From contig JBGAWK010000062.1 in the NCBI GenBank assembly GCA_044227665.1, forward strand, positions 1 through 13,742: a stretch of DNA of 13,742 bases. The letters run 5' to 3'. The translations under genes and the position numbers were made by a program. The notes under the pieces were generated by a model. It saw nothing but the letters and a program-made list of their open reading frames with translations. It did no database searches and was not told the DNA's origin. Positions within the stretch are counted from its first letter, which is position 1. Every line of letters begins with the position of its first letter. Positions 8,012-13,742 of this stretch are shown piece by piece. This stretch comes from JBGAWK01 sp044227665. Its GTDB lineage: Bacteria > Bacteroidota > Bacteroidia > Chitinophagales > JADIYW01.

Positions 8012-8995
8012 TTAAAAATATCTAGGTGTTACAATACGCTCCTTCTTGTATTTAAAGTCATAGCCTAAGATAACCTCATGGCTGCCATTGTTATACTGCT
8101 GCAAGTCCGTAAGACTAAAGTCGTAGGCATAGCCTATCATCATCTGACGTGTAGGCCAAAACTCCGCCATCACATCAAAGCTGTCGCCGTTCTCTAACCT
8201 GTCAGGATTGTCGCGCTTGCCCATGCTCGTCCTATAGCTCGCTCCTATATTTACCCTGTCGTACATCATTATACTAAAGTTAGCATCAAAGGTGATAGGA
8301 TATTTATACTTTAAATTCAATATATTGCTAACCATCACTTGAGGGCGCAGCTTGAGTATCTTGCCTATAGGGATAATGACTCCTGCTTGGCTATACATAT
8401 GCATCACCCTTTTGGCGAATATATCGCTATTCGTCTGCTGCCCTTTGTTTTGCAAGTCCATAGTAACAAAGTTCGGGATGCTCCACCCTAGATAAAAATT
8501 CGGATGGTAAAAGTATAAGCCCGCACCTACATCCGGTAGTATCTTGCTGATATCTACATTCAATGATGGATCCGTAGGGTCGTTAGGTCTACTCTCACTA
8601 AGCTTATGCTGATACCACATGATGCCCGCATTGATACCTATCCCTAGCTTCATCTTCTCTCCTATCGGCACCCTATACGCATACGTACCATCTAGCATAG
8701 CCTTGCGCTCTAAGCCTAGCTCATCGTATACCAAATAGCCCCCTGCTGCTAAGTTCTCGTTCTTCAACGGTGCATGGCCACTCAACGTAATAGTGCGGGG
8801 ATGCCCATCGATCCCTACCCATTGATCTCTATACAACGCTCGTAGACTCAACACCTCGCGTGCTCCCGTATAGCCAGCATTTATAGGCAACTTGTTGAAC
8901 ATATATTGCGTATAGTGTGCATCTTGTTGACCGTATACTACTAACCCTATCATCTGTATGGCTACTAGTGTTACTATTTTTATTGTCCCTTTCAT
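8012..8995 (-). CDS. PorP/SprF family type IX secretion system membrane protein
   Basis: This is a 327-residue outer-membrane beta-barrel-type protein with a signal peptide (1 to about 22, ending VVYG before Gln-Gln). The N-terminal QDAHYTQYMFNK, followed by NAGYTGA and then YRDQWVGIDGHPRTITLSGH (55-74), is the hallmark of the PorP/SprF family. Alternating hydrophobic strands continue to a C-terminal aromatic end, VTPRYF, typical of outer-membrane barrels. In Flavobacterium johnsoniae, SprF is needed for secretion of the type B C-terminal-domain adhesin SprB, and sprF-like genes commonly sit next to genes for such proteins. Here it starts 32 bases after the stop of a giant type B protein and precedes a PorE-like gene. 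I infer that it is the dedicated partner for that protein's export or surface anchoring, rather than the core PorP subunit, but sequence alone cannot settle this. No symbol is assigned because many paralogues exist. Confidence 0.93.
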   Translation of the reverse strand: MKGTIKIVTLVAIQMIGLVVYGQQDAHYTQYMFNKLPINAGYTGAREVLSLRALYRDQWVGIDGHPRTITLSGHAPLKNENLAAGGYLVYDELGLERKAMLDGTYAYRVPIGEKMKLGIGINAGIMWYQHKLSESRPNDPTDPSLNVDISKILPDVGAGLYFYHPNFYLGWSIPNFVTMDLQNKGQQTNSDIFAKRVMHMYSQAGVIIPIGKILKLRPQVMVSNILNLKYKYPITFDANFSIMMYDRVNIGASYRTSMGKRDNPDRLENGDSFDVMAEFWPTRQMMIGYAYDFSLTDLQQYNNGSHEVILGYDFKYKKERIVTPRYF

Positions 8996-9027
8996 ATCTC
9001 TTTGCTTTTGCTTGTTCCTTTGTTCTT

Positions 9028-12000
9028 TTATCTAAAGATGATTAAATAGCCCGCTTGATCTATCGATGCGCCTGTCAGTAAGTCTGTGAAGCGTAACACA
9101 TAATAGTAGGTGCCATCAGGTAGTGGTCCGCCTTTGTATGTGCCATCAAAACTGTTGTCATAGTTGTCGTTATAGTATACCTCTATGCCCCATCTGTTGA
9201 ACACTTTAAGCGCTACATTCGTGTTACCATCTACACAGCTAATGTCAAAAGTCTCATTGATACCATCACTATTTGGACTGAACGCATTTGGTACCATACA
9301 CATACGGATATATACCCATGCCGTATCACTCAACCCTTCTATATCACACAATACATACTGGAAGCTGTCAACACTGCCAAAGCTGCTGTTTGGTACATAG
9401 CTAAACGTGCTATCGCTAGTCTGTACTATGCTTCCATGGCTAGGTCCTGTCAATACGCCACATACACGTATCGGCTCTCCCTCAGGATCGCTGTCGTTTG
9501 TCGTAACATCTATAGTAATTCCTTCTCCAAATGAAATTCCATTTTTAACTGTGTCATTAATTGCTATAGGAGGAACTGATTCACAGATTACAAATATGGC
9601 TACAGTAGTTGTATCACAGATGCCTCCATCTCTAGCACATATCCTATACACCAACGTGTCATAACCACCACAGAAACTGTTATCTGTATGCGTATACGTT
9701 AGCATCAACGTGTCCTTAACTCCCTCTCCGCCGAGTACAGCAGTACCATATCTTGGTCCACTAACTATCTCTGGTCCTTGTAACTCATAGTCTACAGTAT
9801 CGTTTTCATATATCTCTACCACTACACTGCCCCCTTGCTCTACTGTATCTACATCAGGATTAGCTTCTACCATACACGCTACATGGATATATACTTCCGC
9901 TATATCACAACTCCTCACGCCCATGGCACTAACCACACACACCTCATAACTCAATGTATCCTCTCCGCAGTAGTTCGTTTCTGGTATATAGTTTATTGTA
10001 TTGCTATCGCTTACTACTGCTAATCCATGCGTAGGCCCGCTAACGATGCTCACTATTGTATCTACACCTTCTGGTAGGTTATCATTTATCAACACTGCTA
10101 TCTCCTTAGGTACATTCCTAGATGTAGTGTCATAGTCATCTACTGCGAATAATGGCTCTGGTACTGTGATGATAACTATCGTCGTATCACACATGCCTAC
10201 ACTACCATCACACGCCACGACACATAGTGTGTCCGTACCAGGTATTGTACCCGTATATCTTACACAGCCTTCACTAGTAACCTCATAGTTGCCATGGTTG
10301 CCCACGCCACTAGTAGCTCCCGAACATGTGCTGTAGATAACATCCGTACCGCCCATGCCTGGCTCTAACTCTACACATACACTATCTGTGGTACTCACTG
10401 GTATCGTATCGTATAGCGTATCTCTACTAGGTGGTACTACCACTATTATTATCATCGTATCGCATATCTCTCCTTTACATATTTCTAAACACGTCGTATC
10501 GCTGCCTACTCCTCCTGTGCCATTTGGTACATAGTGTAAACATCCATTCGCATCTATACTCCATGTGCCTACATTGCCGCCTTTGATGCCAGTGCTACCA
10601 TCACAATAGGTTACACTTACACCTGTAGTATCTCCGCCTGTTAAGTCATCTTTACACCACTCTCCTGTACAGTCTACCTGACATAGCGTATCTACTATTG
10701 TATCTGGTGGCATCGGACATTCTACACATACTACCACATTATCTCTACAACCCGTCTCTTTGTCTATCAACGTTATTGTATGACAGCCTTCTGGTACTCG
10801 TAATAATGTGCCTTTGCTGAAGATATTTAAATTCGGCCCTACTATTGACGCTGTTCCTTTTACTGGACTAAAGACTACAAGCTTCTCATATCTTATTACA
10901 CTAGGTATTCCACCCTCTATCCTATCTCCATCTATATTCCATACTCCTACATCTATACTATCCATATATTCCATAAGATCCGTAAGTGTCCTATAGTGCC
11001 TATTGAAAGTTTGTACTATGCCATTAACCTCCCATGTTAATAATATATGATCTTGATCATCTATATATGCCCCATCTCTTATCGCTGAACTAAAATCATA
11101 GCTCGCTAACGTGTCTACATCACAAATAAATGGCAAATCAAAGTATAACTCACCATCTATCAATAAATCATATCCACTAATATCTGTATACTCTAATGGC
11201 ATACAGTAGTCTCCATAACGCTCACCTGTCTCTGCATCTAGCTCACACGTTAACGTTACTAATGTATCACTTATAATATCTAATCCTATTGTCAATCTTA
11301 TTATTACGACACTATCACAGCCAGTGCTAGATTCTATTGTATCTACATATACGCCAGAAGTACAGTAACTCTCACCTCCTAGTGTATAGCAGCCTCCGCC
11401 ACACAACACCACATCCGTAGTATCTGATGTTCCTATTTGTGGCGATACAACAAGTCTTGTTCTAACTATGCTATCACAGCCTGTGCTGCTTGTTAATGTA
11501 TCTCTATACGTTCCACTTACACAATAGCGGCTACTTCCTATCTCGTAACATGTACCTGCACATATCGTAACATCTTGTGTTACGGCTATCACAGAACGTA
11601 CAGTTAAGTTCAATGTCACCACGCTATCGCAACCTGTACTGCTCGTACATGTTGTAACGTGGGTGCCTGTTGTGTTATAGCTTGTGCCACATACTGTCAC
11701 GCTCTCGCCTGCACAGATAGTGCGGCTGATTGTCGTAGTGAGCGCTGGACGTACCGTTAAGTTCAATGTCACCACGCTGTCACAGCCTGTACTGCTCCTA
11801 CATGTTGTCACGTGGGTGCCTGTTGTGTTATAGCTTGTGCCACATACTGTCACGCTCTCGCCTGCACATATCGTGCGGCTGATTGTCGTAGTGAGCGCTG
11901 GACGTACCGTTAAGTTGGTTGTGATTATGCTATCACAGCCTATACTAGTTTTTATTGTATCTACGTATATACCTGTAGCACAATGGTTACTTGTTCCTAC

Positions 12001-13742
12001 TTCGTAACAAGCTCCAGCACATACTGTAATGTCTTGTGTAACTCTATATACTGTATCACATGGACATATAACACATATCTCTATAGTATCTATACAGCTA
12101 CCATCATTTTTAGTGAACACAACTTCATGACATCCTTCTGATACTCGTATTTTTGTGCCACCAAATATGTATTTATCATATTTTAATATAGATAAACCTC
12201 TTGAAATTATCAATAGGCTATCATATGATTTACTATTATCTCCTCCTTCTATCTTATCATTATTTACAATCCAGTTGCCTGTAGCATCTACACTATTCAT
12301 GTATGTTGCTAAATCATTCAATGTATTAAAGAAGAAGGTTGGATTTGGAACAATTTTATTATTACCAATTTTCCAGCTGATTAATATATGTCTACTTGTA
12401 CTTGATGTGTCAAATGCTCCAGTAGATATAGCATTACTAAAGTTATAGTTACCTAGCGTATCTATTCCACATATCATAGGTATATCCATATACTCATCTC
12501 CATCTATAAATACTGTATAGTCAAAGAAGTCTTGGAAATCTATAGGCAAACATACATCTGCATAGTTAACTCCATCTATTGTGTATTCACATGGTACTGT
12601 AATGTCTTCGAATCCACAATCTGTACTATGTATGCCTGCATCTATTGTCGTATCTACTTCGCCGGCACCTAAGTTGATAACGCCACTTAAGCCACCTACG
12701 CCTGCATCGCTATCCGTAACATCGCTGCCTTGGTTAGCACTCGTAAACGTAGTGCCACTTGGGATGTTGTAGAACCCTACTTGGTAGTCGCCTGCTGGTA
12801 AGTTGTTAAACATATAGTGACCAGTGTTGTCTGTGGTCGTGCTGTCTAGCGCATTGCCTAAGCCATCATATAACACCACTAACACACCTTCTACACCTGA
12901 CTCGCCAGCATCTTGCTGTCCGTCTCTGTCTGTATCATTCCATACATAGTTGCCTATAGCGCCTAGTAATGGTACTATGCCTGCATCTATTGTCGTATCT
13001 ACTTCGCCAGCACCTAAGTTGATAACGCCACTTAAGCCACCTACGCCTGCATCGCTATCCGTAACATCGCTGCCTTGGTTAGCACTCGTAAACGTAGTGC
13101 CACTTGGGATATTGTAGAACCCTACTTGGTAGTCGCCTGCTGGTAAGTTGTTGAACATATAGTGGCCAGTGTTGTCGGTTGTCGTGCTGTCTAATGCATT
13201 GCCTAAGCCATCGTATAACACCACTAACACACCTTCTACACCTGACTCGCCAGCATCTTGCTGTCCGTCTCTGTCTGTATCATTCCATACATAGTTGCCT
13301 ATAGCGCCTAGTAATGGTACTATGCCTGCATCTATTGTCGTATCTACTTCGCCAGCACCTAAGTTGATAACGCCACTTAAGCCACCTACGCCTGCATCGC
13401 TATCCGTAACATCGCTGCCTTGGTTAGCACTCGTAAACGTAGTGCCACTTGGGATATTGTAGAACCCTACTTGGTAGTCGCCTGCTGGTAAGTTGTTGAA
13501 CATATAGTGGCCAGTGTTGTCGGTTGTCGTGCTGTCTAATGCATTGCCTAAGCCATCGTATAACACCACTAACACACCTTCTACACCTGACTCGCCAGCA
13601 TCTTGCTGTCCGTCTCTGTCTGTATCATTCCATACATAGTTGCCTATAGCGCCTAGTAATGGTACTATGCCTGCATCTATTGTCGTATCTACTTCGCCAG
13701 CACCTAAGTTGATAACGCCACTTAAGCCACCTACGCCTGCAT
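9028..13742 (-). CDS. Giant Cys-rich repeat surface protein with T9SS type B C-terminal domain (5' partial)
   Basis: The frame is open to the right edge, so the N-terminus, signal peptide and more repeats lie outside; the GTG at 13575 is an internal codon of a repeat, not a start. At least 1570 residues are visible. From the N-terminal side: the tail of one and then three full SdrD_B-like repeats (12631-13742), with the Ca-binding-style motif VWNDTDRDGQQDAGESG. Next come a Cys-bounded domain (12061-12591), five 51-residue Cys repeats ending in GCDSVVTLNLTV (11284-12045), and a second copy of the Cys-bounded domain (10714-11247). Two Cys-containing beta repeats (10156-10707) and three cadherin-like/Big_9-type repeats (9301-10155, pattern ND..GPxHG..YxP..CGxDTLxY) follow. 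The last 90 residues are the gliding-motility-associated C-terminal domain. This is most likely a secreted adhesin or surface filament exported by the T9SS; ligand unknown. Cysteines are dense and regularly placed outside the SdrD_B array, suggesting disulfide-stabilised domains. Confidence 0.92.
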   Translation of the reverse strand, partial: AGVGGLSGVINLGAGEVDTTIDAGIVPLLGAIGNYVWNDTDRDGQQDAGESGVEGVLVVLYDGLGNALDSTTTDNTGHYMFNNLPAGDYQVGFYNIPSGTTFTSANQGSDVTDSDAGVGGLSGVINLGAGEVDTTIDAGIVPLLGAIGNYVWNDTDRDGQQDAGESGVEGVLVVLYDGLGNALDSTTTDNTGHYMFNNLPAGDYQVGFYNIPSGTTFTSANQGSDVTDSDAGVGGLSGVINLGAGEVDTTIDAGIVPLLGAIGNYVWNDTDRDGQQDAGESGVEGVLVVLYDGLGNALDSTTTDNTGHYMFNNLPAGDYQVGFYNIPSGTTFTSANQGSDVTDSDAGVGGLSGVINLGAGEVDTTIDAGIHSTDCGFEDITVPCEYTIDGVNYADVCLPIDFQDFFDYTVFIDGDEYMDIPMICGIDTLGNYNFSNAISTGAFDTSSTSRHILISWKIGNNKIVPNPTFFFNTLNDLATYMNSVDATGNWIVNNDKIEGGDNSKSYDSLLIISRGLSILKYDKYIFGGTKIRVSEGCHEVVFTKNDGSCIDTIEICVICPCDTVYRVTQDITVCAGACYEVGTSNHCATGIYVDTIKTSIGCDSIITTNLTVRPALTTTISRTICAGESVTVCGTSYNTTGTHVTTCRSSTGCDSVVTLNLTVRPALTTTISRTICAGESVTVCGTSYNTTGTHVTTCTSSTGCDSVVTLNLTVRSVIAVTQDVTICAGTCYEIGSSRYCVSGTYRDTLTSSTGCDSIVRTRLVVSPQIGTSDTTDVVLCGGGCYTLGGESYCTSGVYVDTIESSTGCDSVVIIRLTIGLDIISDTLVTLTCELDAETGERYGDYCMPLEYTDISGYDLLIDGELYFDLPFICDVDTLASYDFSSAIRDGAYIDDQDHILLTWEVNGIVQTFNRHYRTLTDLMEYMDSIDVGVWNIDGDRIEGGIPSVIRYEKLVVFSPVKGTASIVGPNLNIFSKGTLLRVPEGCHTITLIDKETGCRDNVVVCVECPMPPDTIVDTLCQVDCTGEWCKDDLTGGDTTGVSVTYCDGSTGIKGGNVGTWSIDANGCLHYVPNGTGGVGSDTTCLEICKGEICDTMIIIVVVPPSRDTLYDTIPVSTTDSVCVELEPGMGGTDVIYSTCSGATSGVGNHGNYEVTSEGCVRYTGTIPGTDTLCVVACDGSVGMCDTTIVIITVPEPLFAVDDYDTTSRNVPKEIAVLINDNLPEGVDTIVSIVSGPTHGLAVVSDSNTINYIPETNYCGEDTLSYEVCVVSAMGVRSCDIAEVYIHVACMVEANPDVDTVEQGGSVVVEIYENDTVDYELQGPEIVSGPRYGTAVLGGEGVKDTLMLTYTHTDNSFCGGYDTLVYRICARDGGICDTTTVAIFVICESVPPIAINDTVKNGISFGEGITIDVTTNDSDPEGEPIRVCGVLTGPSHGSIVQTSDSTFSYVPNSSFGSVDSFQYVLCDIEGLSDTAWVYIRMCMVPNAFSPNSDGINETFDISCVDGNTNVALKVFNRWGIEVYYNDNYDNSFDGTYKGGPLPDGTYYYVLRFTDLLTGASIDQAGYLIIFR
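9031..9300 (-). other. Gliding-motility-associated (type B) C-terminal sorting domain
   Basis: The last 90 residues of the giant protein carry the signature VPNAFSPNSDGINETF, then FNRWGIEVYY, then an Asn/Asp-Gly turn (FDGTYKGG), LPDGTYYYVLRF and a terminal GYLIIFR. This is the CHU_C/TIGR04131 type domain used as a type B signal for type IX secretion. It ends immediately at the stop codon TAA (9028-9030), as expected for a C-terminal sorting signal. Confidence 0.95.
10714..11247 (-). other. Cys-bounded ~178-residue domain, copy B
   Basis: This is the second copy of the domain described for 12061-12591, running from CELDAE to CVECP and separated from copy A by the five Cys repeats. The conserved cysteines (opening Cys, the one in the CMP motif, the one in ICxxDTL, the GCH Cys, and the closing ones) align with copy A. 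The central part before GTLLRVPEGCH is diverged, which points to an old duplication rather than a recent one. Confidence 0.8.
11597..11902 (-). repeat. Tandem 153-bp duplication within a five-copy Cys repeat array
   Basis: Two adjacent 153-bp units (11597-11749 and 11750-11902) differ at eight positions by my count, only one of which clearly changes a residue (Arg versus Thr in TTCxSSTGC). Each unit encodes 51 residues: TICAGESVTVCGTSYNTTG, a TTC, and a GCDSVVTLNLTVR end. Three more diverged copies flank them, so the whole array spans 11284-12045. The pattern CAG.. C.. Y.. GxxxxT.. GCDS.. L.V is common in large T9SS-exported proteins of the Bacteroidota. Confidence 0.9.
12061..12591 (-). other. 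Cys-bounded ~177-residue domain, copy A
   Basis: This is the first of two homologous segments in the giant protein, running from CEYTIDG to CVICP. It shares with copy B the pattern DxC[LM]P, then IDGxxYxDxPxICxxDTLxxYxFSxAI, then HILxxW, TLxDLxxYMxSxD, DxIEGG and RVxEGCH, with a closing CVxCP. I cannot place it in a named domain family, though similar segments occur, from memory, in giant proteins of related bacteria. Its DNA is much more AT-rich than the flanking repeats. Confidence 0.8.
12631..13742 (-). repeat. Tandem 345-bp repeats encoding SdrD_B-like domains
   Basis: The same 345-bp unit (115 codons) recurs with exact spacing: the sequence TATGCCTGCATCTATTGTCG on the plus strand begins at 12631, 12976, 13321 and 13666. 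There are three full units and part of a fourth that is cut by the window edge. The two right-hand full units look identical by eye. The unit at 12631-12975, nearest the C-terminus, carries nine base differences, all silent. Each unit encodes one SdrD B-like domain (GAIGNYVWND to TTIDAGI). Because the array reaches the edge, the copy number in the genome is unknown. Confidence 0.95.

Noticed and set aside
12631..13742. CRISPR-like array
   Set aside because: The repeats are 345 bp, contiguous and in frame with no spacers; they encode protein domains.

Overview
The window reads as Bacteroidota DNA, possibly from the Saprospirales/Chitinophagales side of the phylum; that finer placement is inference. 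The phylum call rests on a gliding-motility-associated (type B) C-terminal sorting domain of the type IX secretion system (T9SS), a PorP/SprF-family outer-membrane protein, and two lipoprotein-like or periplasmic proteins with a TPR, PD40 propeller and OmpA layout. The left part is very AT-rich (hand counts of single 60-base lines give 15-20% G+C). All complete genes except the first lie on the minus strand.

Region 1 (1-1309, plus strand) is the 3' part of an AT-rich gene for an all-helical protein of unknown function. It is open to the left edge and converges on the next gene.

Region 2 (1346-5377, minus strand) is probably one operon. In transcription order it holds a BadF/N-acetylglucosamine-kinase-like ATPase, a conserved acidic/aromatic protein of unknown function, the 7-carboxy-7-deazaguanine synthase QueE, and an OmpA-family protein with TPR and PD40 repeats. 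The first three genes overlap (8 bp and 1 bp), and the fourth follows after 63 bp. A strong hairpin at 5446-5477 separates this block from the genes upstream.

Region 3 (5504-13742, minus strand) is a three-gene T9SS surface-protein cassette with clearly higher G+C. In transcription order it holds a giant secreted, Cys-rich repeat protein whose 5' end lies outside the window, then a PorP/SprF-family protein 32 bp downstream, then a PorE-like TPR/PD40/carboxypeptidase-regulatory-like/OmpA protein after 117 bp. The likely division of labour, inferred from the T9SS literature, is that the type B C-terminal domain takes the giant protein through the T9SS. The SprF-like protein would be its dedicated outer-membrane partner, and the OmpA-family protein would tie the complex to peptidoglycan.

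The most interesting material is inside the giant protein. It has near-identical 345-bp SdrD_B-type repeats that differ only at silent positions. It has five 51-residue Cys repeats, two of them a recent 153-bp duplication. It also has two copies of a ~177-residue Cys-bounded domain that I cannot assign to a named family, one of them in unusually AT-rich DNA. No RNA genes, CRISPR arrays, insertion sequences or tRNAs were seen, and no gap between genes exceeds about 130 bases.
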